From: a virus
Strand: one strand, 5' to 3'
Length of the DNA stretch: 56,052 nt
IMG/VR virus record: IMGVR_UViG_3300042691_039309
Span: 1 to 56,052 of that record
Below the pieces are notes generated by a model. The model saw only the letters and a list, made by a program, of their open reading frames with translations. It was not told where the DNA came from and did no database searches. Made by a program: the position numbers and the translations under genes. Positions within the stretch are counted from its first letter, which is position 1. Every line of letters begins with the position of its first letter. Shown here in pieces: positions 1 to 7,901 of the stretch.

Positions 1-1
1 C

Positions 2-212
2 ACGAACTTATTTACGACTGGTAGTACGCTTGCATCGAATCTTGCTTCGACTGGTAATTCGTTACAGACTCAAGTAAATACGCTTACCACGAATCTATTT
101 ACGACTGGTAGTACGCTTGCATCGAATCTTGCTTTGACTGGTAATTCGTTACAGACGCAAGTAAATACGCTTACCACGAATCTATTTACGACTGGTAGTA
201 ACCTAGCATCTG
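2..212 (+). repeat. 87-bp tandem repeat inside fibre gene
   Basis: Unit starts are at 2, 89 and 176, exactly 87 bp apart (29 codons). The first two units differ at about four positions; the third diverges after roughly 35 bp into related but degenerate sequence. Base 1 is mid-repeat, so the array probably continues upstream. Units use ACG and TCG codons that are rare in the flanking sequence, which fits recent amplification of a single ancestral unit. Confidence 0.85.
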
Positions 213-979
213 GTCTTTATGTAACAGGTAGTAATCTACAAACTCAGATCAATAGTTTAACTTTACAGATTTATAATACTGGTTCAATTTTAGATAATAA
301 AATAAATTCTTTAAGTGGAGTCTCTGTTCTAACATTCGGAAATCAAGATATTTATGGTAATAAAAGTTTTTATGATACTGTATTTATAAATAATCTTACT
401 ATAACAGGCACAGAGACGATTGTAAGTACTCAAAACTTTAATGTTCAAAGTCCATATATACTTTTAAACTTAACTGGTGGAGCTGTAGATGGAGGCATCT
501 TCTTTGTAACTGGCGCAGGATTAACTGGCATTAATGATCCTGGACCAATAATTGGTTTTGATCATAGTGATAATTTTGTTTTTGGCATTTCTACAAGAGC
601 AAGTGATCTCTCAACACTAAATAAAATTGCTTCAAGACAAGATATTGAAAACTATAGTGGCGTAGCTGATAACAAATTTGCAACAATAATCAATTTAAAC
701 TCAACTGGCGCAAGTCTTCAGAATCAAATTAATACAATATTATCTAATCAACAAATATTCACAACACCTTTAACTGCTGGTAGTGACTCTTATCAAATAA
801 ATTATCCAATATCCTTTGGTGGACCTATACCAAAGATTCAAGCCACACTAGAAGTTCCAGGAAACATATTGTATAATTTAAGCATAAGTAATATTCAAAC
901 TTATGGATACACAGGTTTATTATCTGATGATTTAGCTGAAGTTGGAGCTAAAATACATACATTTGCTAGTATTCAATAA
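2..979 (+). CDS. Tail fibre protein, 5' end outside window
   Basis: The reading frame is open from base 2, so the gene begins upstream; the first in-window Met (base 134) lies inside a repeat and is not the true start. The first ~75 residues are near-identical 29-residue repeats (pattern TNLFTTGSTLASNL..TGNSLQTQVNTLT), rich in Thr, Ser, Asn and Leu, which suggests a trimeric fibre shaft or coiled coil. A segment GNQDIYGNKSFYDTVF follows and recurs in variant form in the next gene. The C-terminal part (LLSDDLAEVGAKIHTFASIQ) has no motif I recognise. This is probably a host-contacting fibre or shaft subunit. Fibre identity is inferred from repeats, composition and position before the next fibre gene. 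Confidence 0.7.
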   Translation, partial: TNLFTTGSTLASNLASTGNSLQTQVNTLTTNLFTTGSTLASNLALTGNSLQTQVNTLTTNLFTTGSNLASGLYVTGSNLQTQINSLTLQIYNTGSILDNKINSLSGVSVLTFGNQDIYGNKSFYDTVFINNLTITGTETIVSTQNFNVQSPYILLNLTGGAVDGGIFFVTGAGLTGINDPGPIIGFDHSDNFVFGISTRASDLSTLNKIASRQDIENYSGVADNKFATIINLNSTGASLQNQINTILSNQQIFTTPLTAGSDSYQINYPISFGGPIPKIQATLEVPGNILYNLSISNIQTYGYTGLLSDDLAEVGAKIHTFASIQ

Positions 980-988
980 TATTATTAA

Positions 989-995
989 GTGTAAT
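989..995 (+). promoter_or_regulatory. Putative late promoter motif GTGTAAT
   Basis: AAGTGTAATT stands 68 bases before the fibre start at 1064 and just after a perfect palindrome, AATAATATTATT (975-986). The same heptamer precedes other virion genes in the window. The promoter role is inferred from recurrence and position. Confidence 0.5.
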
Positions 996-1063
996 TCTAT
1001 CTGATTCTTTAGTTCGCCTTAAAAAGCGACAGTTTGGTGCAAGCCAACAAAAGGAATAAGGAC

Positions 1064-3739
1064 ATGGCAAATATATTTAAGGCTAAAACTCTAGTAGGTA
1101 AAAGTGGAATTTTTTCCAATGAAGTCATTGCTCCAAATCTTGTTTATAATACTGGTAGTCAAATAATATATGGAGACAAAAGCTTTTATAGCGACACAAA
1201 AACTTTAATTAGTGGTAATTTTGAAATTATTCCAGATTATAATTTAAATGGTGATCCAGAAAGTTTTGTAAATATTTTATCTAAAAATGTTTATGTAGAT
1301 AATGAATATATTTATTTTACAGATGATTATAATACTGGAACAAAGTATATAATTGCAGATTTAACAACTACTCCAAAAATAGAATTTTATGATTTTAGTG
1401 GATATGGAAACCCAGGAATTTATCTTTATACAAAAAACTATAACAATGCAGTTACTCCTGTCTCTATATATAATAGTAGTGTTAGTTTAAATCAAGGTAA
1501 TATATCAATATATAGCGGAAATATAAATTTAAGAAGTGGAATTATATCTTGGAATCCATATTTAAATCAAGCAATTCCACCTTCAAGTGGCCCATTGTAC
1601 ACAACAAATTTATATCCAATTAGTCCATTTGCACTAAAATCTGATACATATGCTTTTATAGTTGCAAGTGGTACTGGCATATTCAAAGAATTATATGCAA
1701 ATAATTTAGTTTATAATACTGGCGATCAGACTATAAATGGTAATAAAACTTTTATAGATAACATAGAAGTTCAAGGAACAGGTATATTTAATTCAGTAGA
1801 TCTTAGTAATATTAGTGAATTTCAATTCTCTGGTACAAATATAAATTTAATTGATAGCAATGTTTATGTGTCTGGTGGTTGGGTATATATTTCTGGTAAT
1901 CCAGTTTTAACTGGCATAGATTTATCATCTTACGCTACAAAAGCTGAAGTTGCTACGACTGGCTCAAATTTAAATACTAAAATAGATTCGCTAAGCGGAT
2001 ATGTAAATGTTCAAGATATTATATTCAGCGGTCAAACAGCAAGCACTGGGAGTTTATTAGATACTAAAATAAACTCACTTAGTGGTTATATAAATAACCA
2101 AGATATTATCTTTAGTGGACAGATAGCTAATACTGGAAGTTTATTAAATAATAAAATAAATTCATTAAGTGGAAATGCAGTACTACTTTTTGGAGATCAA
2201 ACAGTTAATGGTATTAAAACATTTGAATCTGATATATATTTTACCAAACTAGCAAGTGGTTTAAGTGGAATCTTTGGAATAAATCATAGCATAGGAACAC
2301 TTGCCAATAATGCAGTTATTTTAGGAGGAAATAGAAATAGAATAGGAAATTCAGGTTTTTCATCAATTGTTAATGGTTGTAATAATACTATAACTGGACT
2401 TTATAGTTTTATTGGTAATGGTAGAGAGCATGTAATAACTAATAGTAGTAGTTTTATTGGTGGGGGACTTATTAATAAAATAGGATGCAGTGGCGTAATT
2501 GCTCAAGGAAGTCTTGATTTTATTGGTGGAGGACTTTGTAATACTATTGGAGGAAATAGAGCTGCTGTAATTGTTGGTGGTGAGGCTAATTGTATTACTA
2601 GTTCAGCTAGTTGCGAATGTGGAAGTTTTATTGGAGGAGGACTTTGTAATACAATATGTAATTCTTTTGCATCTAATATTTTAGGTGGTTGTTGTAACGT
2701 TCTTCGCTCTAATTGCTCTAGTATTTTAGGGGGAGAACGTAATACTTTGAATTCCCCCGTTAATTATAGTACCATTTTAGGTGGTTTTTTGAATAGCGTT
2801 GATGGTAACACTCAAACGTTTACTAATATTTTAGGTGGTTGCTGTAATTCTTCAAGTGCTAATCCAGCTTTTAGTACTATCGTTAATGGTATATGTCAAA
2901 GAATGCAATCATATCATAGTTTTATCGGAGTAGGAGTTAACAACTTCGTTTCGGGAGCAAGTTTTGGTATAGGAGGCTATCATGCGTTTATAGGAAATGG
3001 TCATTTTAACTGTGCATCTATGGGAGGAAGTTTTGATTTTATTGGTAATGGTAGCAGACAAAAAATATTCGGTATTCAAAGCTGCAATAATTCTATATTG
3101 AATGGTAATGATAATCAAATTGGTCATCCTAATCTATCATTTAGTTCGAAGTTTTCTTCTATTTTAAATGGAAATCTTAATACAATTTCAGGCTCTCCTG
3201 CAGCATATCCAGGAAGCTGTTCGAACACAGTTTTATATTCTACAATTATTAATGGTACCGCAAATACAATCACATCAGATTATTCTACAATTTTAGGGGG
3301 AAGATTCAATAACATTACTCATAATGGAGCTACTATTATAAGCGATGGCTCGTCAAGAACTAAAAATTCTATTGGTAATTGTACTTTGCTAATTGATTTT
3401 TGCTGTGGAACTAGCTTTGGAAATAATACTCTTTTTGATGTAACTCCTCAAATTTTAAATGTAAATACTAATTTTTCAATTGGCACAGGATACAACAGCA
3501 GAGTTGTTCTTGCAAACTCTGGATCAATCTTAACTGGAAGAATAAGTCTTGGAAATCCTATTGGATTTAATACTTCAATTATACAAATTGGCGCGGGTCA
3601 AGTTCAAATTACTGGAGTAAGCACTGTGAATGTAAAAGAGTATGCTGATCAGTACAAAACTGCTGGAATTTACGCTACAATTTCACTTCTTCATACTGGT
3701 AATAATGGTTATATAATGTATGGAAATACAGCGCCATGA
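1064..3739 (+). CDS. Large tail fibre with YadA-like, Cys-rich repeat head
   Basis: This is an 891-residue fibre. I start it at ATG 1064 because AAGGAATAAGGAC directly precedes it; the same leader precedes the tape measure gene. A GTG at 1034 would add ten residues. The N-terminal half has several copies of a G-D/S-Q-x-x-x-G-x-K-[ST]-F element, each followed by GTGIF or SGIF-like sequence. Then come two short repeats, TGSLLDTKINSLSGYI-like. Residues ~410-770 are a long series of short repeats with the pattern [ST]-x-I-[LIV]-x-G-G-x-x-N-x-I, like the head repeats of trimeric autotransporters such as YadA, so a beta-roll is likely. All 20 cysteines lie in and just after this head. The protein is probably trimeric and involved in adsorption. 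It overlaps the next gene by ATGATG. Confidence 0.75.
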   Translation: MANIFKAKTLVGKSGIFSNEVIAPNLVYNTGSQIIYGDKSFYSDTKTLISGNFEIIPDYNLNGDPESFVNILSKNVYVDNEYIYFTDDYNTGTKYIIADLTTTPKIEFYDFSGYGNPGIYLYTKNYNNAVTPVSIYNSSVSLNQGNISIYSGNINLRSGIISWNPYLNQAIPPSSGPLYTTNLYPISPFALKSDTYAFIVASGTGIFKELYANNLVYNTGDQTINGNKTFIDNIEVQGTGIFNSVDLSNISEFQFSGTNINLIDSNVYVSGGWVYISGNPVLTGIDLSSYATKAEVATTGSNLNTKIDSLSGYVNVQDIIFSGQTASTGSLLDTKINSLSGYINNQDIIFSGQIANTGSLLNNKINSLSGNAVLLFGDQTVNGIKTFESDIYFTKLASGLSGIFGINHSIGTLANNAVILGGNRNRIGNSGFSSIVNGCNNTITGLYSFIGNGREHVITNSSSFIGGGLINKIGCSGVIAQGSLDFIGGGLCNTIGGNRAAVIVGGEANCITSSASCECGSFIGGGLCNTICNSFASNILGGCCNVLRSNCSSILGGERNTLNSPVNYSTILGGFLNSVDGNTQTFTNILGGCCNSSSANPAFSTIVNGICQRMQSYHSFIGVGVNNFVSGASFGIGGYHAFIGNGHFNCASMGGSFDFIGNGSRQKIFGIQSCNNSILNGNDNQIGHPNLSFSSKFSSILNGNLNTISGSPAAYPGSCSNTVLYSTIINGTANTITSDYSTILGGRFNNITHNGATIISDGSSRTKNSIGNCTLLIDFCCGTSFGNNTLFDVTPQILNVNTNFSIGTGYNSRVVLANSGSILTGRISLGNPIGFNTSIIQIGAGQVQITGVSTVNVKEYADQYKTAGIYATISLLHTGNNGYIMYGNTAP

Positions 3740-4386
3740 TGAATTGTTCTGTTAATGCTGGCACAACAGCTAGTAGCGGAGTTAGACAAAGATTAAGTCA
3801 AGCTGCTCTTGATAGTTATAGATATGCAATTATTGAAAGCGACAATCCTTATAATTTTAATATTACTCCTCCATCTATACAACGAAAATTTCTTAGCAGA
3901 CATATTTATAGATATTTAAGATCATCTGAAACATTTAGTTATATTGGGCAACAAAAGGGTCAAGCAGTAGAAGTAAATAACTGGTCTTTTTTTGGATTTA
4001 CCATAGATAATAGAACTTTAAATTCTTTAAATTTTAACAAGCTTAATTTTAATATTAATCCTGATACAGTATATAGAAGTCAATGGCCAATATCTAATGA
4101 ACAAAATATTTTAAAAGATCTTTTTAAATACAAAAATTTATATGATAATCAAGTAGTATTCATTGATGTAACATGGGTAGGTTTTGATGATGGAGAAAGA
4201 AGAAGCTTAGATGATTGGTGGCCAAATACAGTTGGATCTATAGAAATGAACGCAGAAAAAGGACATGTTTTTAGAGTCGGAACAATATCAAAAGAATCTA
4301 TAAATTATATTAATGAAATGGTATATTTAGATATTAACCCAGGTGGCAATTTTAATCCACTTAAACGAAATCAATTATATATTTAA
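3736..4386 (+). CDS. Fibre-associated protein of unknown function
   Basis: This 216-residue protein is translationally coupled to the fibre gene: its ATG at 3736 overlaps the fibre stop. It is rich in aromatic residues, Asn and Arg, with no signal peptide or membrane segment. Visible stretches include DVTWVGFDDGERRSLDDWWP and a C-terminus DINPGGNFNPLKRNQLYI. I do not recognise a family. Position directly after a large fibre gene suggests a fibre tip, fibre chaperone or attachment protein, but that is inference. A GTGTAAT motif and a group I ribozyme core follow it immediately. Confidence 0.6.
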   Translation: MMNCSVNAGTTASSGVRQRLSQAALDSYRYAIIESDNPYNFNITPPSIQRKFLSRHIYRYLRSSETFSYIGQQKGQAVEVNNWSFFGFTIDNRTLNSLNFNKLNFNINPDTVYRSQWPISNEQNILKDLFKYKNLYDNQVVFIDVTWVGFDDGERRSLDDWWPNTVGSIEMNAEKGHVFRVGTISKESINYINEMVYLDINPGGNFNPLKRNQLYI

Positions 4387-4387
4387 A

Positions 4388-4394
4388 GTGTAAT
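4388..4394 (+). promoter_or_regulatory. Putative late promoter motif GTGTAAT
   Basis: TTTAAAGTGTAAT (4382-4394) begins two bases before the stop of the preceding gene and lies just upstream of the ribozyme core. The identical 13-mer recurs at 6348-6360, on the far side of the two glycosyltransferase genes. Confidence 0.45.
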
Positions 4395-4399
4395 ATATT

Positions 4400-4640
4400 T
4401 TAGTTGCCTGTGTTTGGGTGAATTCGGTGAAGTCTTAACAGATAATGCTGATGATAATACCGAGCCAAGCCAAGGACCATTCTTTGGAAGGTGTAGAGAC
4501 TACTGGAGAGAAAATGGTTTCTCTTAATAACCAGCAAGAGCGCCCAATAGCTAATAAGCTAAAGATATAGTCCAACCCTTTAAGAAATTAAAGGAAAAAG
4601 TTGGAAGCCTGTGCTTCGCTGGTAAACAACTTAAACTTTT
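4400..4640 (+). ncRNA. Group I intron ribozyme core (IA-like)
   Basis: The conserved core is readable. P3 pairs TTGGGTG (4414-4420) with CGCCCAA (4541-4547). P4 pairs TCGGT (4424-4428) with ACCGA (4459-4463), and the latter lies in the Q-like stretch TACCGAGCCAAGC. P7 pairs GACTA (4498-4502) with TAGTC (4568-4572) inside the classical GTGTAGAGACTA and AAAGATATAGTCC elements. P8 is TAGCT-AATA-AGCTA (4548-4561). P9 is a perfect 7-bp stem with a GAAA loop (4577-4594). A further hairpin pairs AAGTTG (4598-4603) with CAACTT (4627-4632) around GAAGC/GCTTC. P7.1/P7.2-like hairpins after 4502 fit subgroup IA, common in phages. No homing endonuclease is inside. Splice sites cannot be fixed, and no interrupted reading frame is visible on either side. 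Confidence 0.85.
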
Positions 4641-4687
4641 GATAAGATATATTATATTTAATATTCTTATAAGATTTAAAAATAATT

Positions 4688-4715
4688 TTGATATTATATA
4701 TTAATACAATACAAT
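4688..4715 (+). promoter_or_regulatory. Possible sigma70-like promoter before GT25 gene
   Basis: TTGATA (4688-4693), 16 bases, then TACAAT (4710-4715), ends six bases before the ATG at 4722. The geometry resembles the four early-type promoters on the other strand, but the region is nearly all A and T, so chance is a real possibility. Confidence 0.3.
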
Positions 4716-4721
4716 ATAATA

Positions 4722-5468
4722 ATGAAAACTTTTGTTATTAATTTAGATCGAAGAAAAGACAGATTAACTCATAGTACTGGGCTTTTAAATTTTCATGGCG
4801 TTGAATTTGAAAGAGTACCAGCTATTGATTATAAAGATTTTACATATATTGATGAAGATGGTAAAGAATATGTTGATCAAGGCAAAGTTAAAGACGCTAA
4901 TCTTCTTAATTTAATACAAAAAGAATATTTTTGCACAACCACCAGCCAAAACGATTTAATGAAACTTAAATCTTACAACTTTGAAAAAGATCTGGTTAAT
5001 ATATCTATTTCAGAAGCTTGCGTAGCGCAAAGTCATAGAAAGGCTTGGAAATTAGCACAAAATTATGAATATTCATTAATTATGGAAGATGATGTCACCT
5101 TCTTCCTCAGACTAAAAGAATTATTTAACGATTTAGAAGATGTTAAAGATAAACTAAATTTTGATATATTTTTACTTGGTTGGGGTGATAAGAATAACTT
5201 TTTAAGCCTTGAGCTAACTAATTTTAATATACGTTCTCATTCACAGAGTATATTTAAAATAAATGCGGCGTTGTATTTGCAAGCATATATAATAAAGGGG
5301 GAAATTGCTAAAAAATTATCAGAATCGACCATAATTGGTCCGGTAGATGAATATTTATCAACAATATATCCTAACATTAATTGTTATGGAATTGACGTAA
5401 GTTTTCAAACTGAAAGAGATGGAGATAATGGCCATTCCTCATTCACTAATGAAATTTTATTAGCATAA
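4722..5468 (+). CDS. Glycosyltransferase family 25 protein
   Basis: This 248-residue protein starts MKTFVINLDRRKDRL, the typical beginning of the GT25 family (LPS beta-1,4-galactosyltransferase-like). Around residue 95 it has a conserved CVAQSHRKAWKLA segment, followed by LIMEDDVTFF, whose acidic EDD group fits the nucleotide-sugar and metal site. Family knowledge: GT25 enzymes transfer a hexose from a UDP-sugar. With the adjoining GT9-like gene it forms a two-gene sugar cassette between a fibre-associated gene and the neck genes, so the likely target is a virion protein or host surface glycan. No strong ribosome binding site is visible. A second GT25 gene lies at 50282-50968. Confidence 0.85.
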   Translation: MKTFVINLDRRKDRLTHSTGLLNFHGVEFERVPAIDYKDFTYIDEDGKEYVDQGKVKDANLLNLIQKEYFCTTTSQNDLMKLKSYNFEKDLVNISISEACVAQSHRKAWKLAQNYEYSLIMEDDVTFFLRLKELFNDLEDVKDKLNFDIFLLGWGDKNNFLSLELTNFNIRSHSQSIFKINAALYLQAYIIKGEIAKKLSESTIIGPVDEYLSTIYPNINCYGIDVSFQTERDGDNGHSSFTNEILLA

Positions 5469-5469
5469 A

Positions 5470-6336
5470 TTGAAAACTGTAGTTTTTTTTCTTCAAGGTG
5501 GGATTGGCAAACATATAGCCGCGACTGCGGTTGTTGAAAACATAAGTAAAAATTATCAAGACAGAAAATTAATAGTAATTTGTCCTTATCCAGAAGTTTT
5601 CCTCAATAATCCATTTGTGCATAGAGTATATAGATCAAACACCGTTCAATATTTTTATGAAGATTTTATAAAAGATAAAGATACCATATTTTTAGGTAAT
5701 GAAGTATATCAAAGTAACGAATATGTTGTTGAAAATAAGCATTTAATTGAAGCTTGGTGTGGTATGATGGGTTTAAAATACACGGGAGAAAATCCAAGGT
5801 TATTTTTAAATTACGCAGAAGTATATGAAAGTGCTAGAAAATTAAAAAGAGAAAAACCTTTATTACTCTTGCAAACGAATGGCGGCGGGGAAGGTAATAA
5901 TTATAGTTGGGCAAGAGATCTCCCAGAATTTTTAGTTATCAATTTAGTAGACAAGTTAAAAGAGAGATATCATATATTTCATCTTGCTCGTAATGACCAA
6001 ATATCATTTCCGAATACAGAAAAAATTAATGGAAATTGGAGAGATATATTTTGTCTTATAGGATTAAGTCAAAAAAGATTATTTATAGATTCTTTTGCTC
6101 AACATGCAGCTGCCGCCCTTATGCTTCCTTCTACAGTATGTTGGATAGGAACTCACCCAGATAAGTTAGGCTATAATATACATACCAATATATTAGCTAA
6201 AAATCAAGCAAAGGTCTTTACTCATAATATAGATGGAATTATATTAGAGAAAGAGTTTGTTGGACTACCTCATCAATGTAATTATAACATAGCAGAAGCA
6301 TTTAACGCAGAAGAAATATTATCAACTTTGCTTTAA
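5470..6336 (+). CDS. GT9-like (heptosyltransferase-like) glycosyltransferase
   Basis: This 288-residue protein probably starts at TTG 5470, one base after the GT25 stop. An N-terminal MKTVVFFLQGGIGKHIAATA matches the start of the GT9 Rossmann domain, so a later start would cut the fold. The C-terminal half has the family's LFIDSFAQHAAAALMLPSTV element, where heptosyltransferases have a similar D-S-x-x-x-H-x-A-A stretch for the nucleotide-sugar site. Family knowledge: GT9 enzymes move ADP-heptose or related sugars onto LPS core. The substrate here is unknown. No Shine-Dalgarno sequence is visible, so translation may depend on coupling to the upstream gene. Confidence 0.75.
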   Translation: MKTVVFFLQGGIGKHIAATAVVENISKNYQDRKLIVICPYPEVFLNNPFVHRVYRSNTVQYFYEDFIKDKDTIFLGNEVYQSNEYVVENKHLIEAWCGMMGLKYTGENPRLFLNYAEVYESARKLKREKPLLLLQTNGGGEGNNYSWARDLPEFLVINLVDKLKERYHIFHLARNDQISFPNTEKINGNWRDIFCLIGLSQKRLFIDSFAQHAAAALMLPSTVCWIGTHPDKLGYNIHTNILAKNQAKVFTHNIDGIILEKEFVGLPHQCNYNIAEAFNAEEILSTLL

Positions 6337-6353
6337 ATTTATAATAATTTAAA

Positions 6354-6360
6354 GTGTAAT
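6354..6360 (+). promoter_or_regulatory. Putative late promoter motif GTGTAAT
   Basis: TTTAAAGTGTAAT ends seven bases before ATG 6368. If transcription starts about seven bases after the motif, the mRNA would be leaderless. The AAGG just before the ATG is too close to serve as a normal ribosome binding site. Confidence 0.5.
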
Positions 6361-6367
6361 TTAAGGT

Positions 6368-6877
6368 ATGATTATCAATACTGTTACATCTATTGCTCAA
6401 GAAATATATGAAGAAATGGGCGAACCAAGCGATTTTAGCATCGCTGCTATTGCTGCATGGATAAGAAGAAATATTGGTGGATTAGCTAATATGTTAGACA
6501 CAGAATTTTCTATTGATAATACTACTTTAGAAATTACCCCAAATTTAACAGATATAGAAAAGTATATATTCAAAAAAATGTATTCTATATATTTCTTTGA
6601 TTTAAAAATTAAAAGTACTGGTAGTCTTGCAATAAATGATTATACTTCTATTAAAGATGATTTCGGTAGTGTTCAAAAACTTAATAAAAATGAAGTTTTA
6701 AAAAATTTCTATCAAATACGTCAACAAGAGTATAAGGAGTTGCAAGATCTTGTTAACAAGTATGAGATTAATGAAGTTACTCCTCTACAAGTAGCTGGAG
6801 ATGATACAATTCCAGGAAACTATGATTTTGAAAGAGATGCGTTATATTATATCCGCACAATATATAATGCAGATTAA
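6368..6877 (+). CDS. Probable head-tail adaptor protein
   Basis: This 169-residue, mostly helical, acidic protein begins MIINTVTSIAQEIYEEMGEP. The region SDFSIAAIAAWIRRNIGGLANML looks like two helices, and a conserved-looking QVAGDDT sits near the C-terminus. I recognise no catalytic motif. It opens a series of four small genes just before the presumed major tail protein. In siphoviruses that position holds the adaptor, stopper, HK97 gp10-like and tail terminator proteins in that order, so adaptor is the best guess. The call rests on synteny and size only. Confidence 0.45.
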   Translation: MIINTVTSIAQEIYEEMGEPSDFSIAAIAAWIRRNIGGLANMLDTEFSIDNTTLEITPNLTDIEKYIFKKMYSIYFFDLKIKSTGSLAINDYTSIKDDFGSVQKLNKNEVLKNFYQIRQQEYKELQDLVNKYEINEVTPLQVAGDDTIPGNYDFERDALYYIRTIYNAD

Positions 6878-6879
6878 AA

Positions 6880-7317
6880 ATGAGTTTTATAGATCCAAGT
6901 GTAGCAGCGGGATTTTCGCAAGAATTTGAAAATTTTTTCGATTACTTTGCAAGAGAATTCACTGTTAATAAAGAACCTTTAAAAGTTCTTATTACTCCTG
7001 CAACTACGCCATTATTTGGATATGACTTACAATCAACGCCAGAATCTTATGAGTATATTCCAGTGCAAGCTACGTTTAGAGGAAGAATATCATATAATAA
7101 AAAACAAAGCGAAGATTTACTAGCAGATTTAAGAGTAAGTATTGCTGAAGGTATTGTAACTTTGATTGTTAAAGAGGAGGCCAAGAATTATATAGATAAC
7201 GGCACAACCTTAAATATTCAATTTGATGGTAAAACATTTAATAAAATTACAACAGCTGGAGTAAGAAAGTATTTAAATAATACTTATTATCAATATTATT
7301 TACAGGAGACAAAGTAA
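6880..7317 (+). CDS. Probable head-closure (stopper) protein
   Basis: This 145-residue protein follows the adaptor candidate by two bases and overlaps the next start (TAATG at 7315). Beta-rich segments such as LKVLITPATTPLF and YIPVQATFRGRISYN fit the small beta-barrel of siphovirus head-closure proteins. No family motif is clear. Assignment comes from size, fold impression and gene order. Confidence 0.4.
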   Translation: MSFIDPSVAAGFSQEFENFFDYFAREFTVNKEPLKVLITPATTPLFGYDLQSTPESYEYIPVQATFRGRISYNKKQSEDLLADLRVSIAEGIVTLIVKEEAKNYIDNGTTLNIQFDGKTFNKITTAGVRKYLNNTYYQYYLQETK

Positions 7318-7901
7318 TGGCTGGTAGAATTAATACATCAATTCTTAAGAGTGAAATAGCAAAAGCTGAATTAAAGTCTTTAGAGAAAGAAGCTATTATA
7401 ATTGCAAATCAAATCTTAGAAGAAAAGAAAGATGAATATTTGTCAGAAATTTTAGAACATCCAATATCTAAAGAAATTGCTGGTGGTCAAGATTCTGCGA
7501 ACATCTCAAACACTTTAAACGGAGAGGGTAATCTCTATACATTTATTGGATTTGATTCTGGTGATAAACCTATTGAGGATCTAATTCAAACAATAGAAAA
7601 AAATACTAAACTACAAAAAAGCAAAAGAAAAGGCGCTATGTTTAACTTTCAAGTAAATACTCCTTCTATAGATGAATTAAGGTCTTATACTCCAATGCCA
7701 TTTGAAGCGGGAAATAGTTGGTTAAGAGGTGTAGAGAAAGGTATATCTGGATTTAGTAATTATCTTTATGGTTTATTATTTCCTACAAGTCGCTCTGGTA
7801 AAGCTATTCAAAGCAAAAATAAAATTAGAAGGGCCTCCTATAAACCAACAAAATATTTTAGTGTTCTATACAAAGATTTCATAGAAAGCTTTAAACAATG
7901 A
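7317..7901 (+). CDS. Probable neck protein (HK97 gp10-like position)
   Basis: This is a 194-residue, Lys- and Glu-rich protein. The first ~65 residues should be helical (KSEIAKAELKSLEKEAIIIA). A basic C-terminus (RRASYKPTKYFSVLYKDF) follows a short glycine/aromatic stretch. It is coupled to both neighbours (TAATG before, ATGA after). The position between stopper and terminator candidates corresponds to the HK97 gp10-like tail-completion gene, but sequence alone does not prove this. Confidence 0.4.
   Translation: MAGRINTSILKSEIAKAELKSLEKEAIIIANQILEEKKDEYLSEILEHPISKEIAGGQDSANISNTLNGEGNLYTFIGFDSGDKPIEDLIQTIEKNTKLQKSKRKGAMFNFQVNTPSIDELRSYTPMPFEAGNSWLRGVEKGISGFSNYLYGLLFPTSRSGKAIQSKNKIRRASYKPTKYFSVLYKDFIESFKQ

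Noticed and set aside
2909-3127. Minus-strand 72-codon frame within the fibre gene
   Set aside because: It lies wholly inside the repeat head of the fibre gene, with no start signal or recognisable product.
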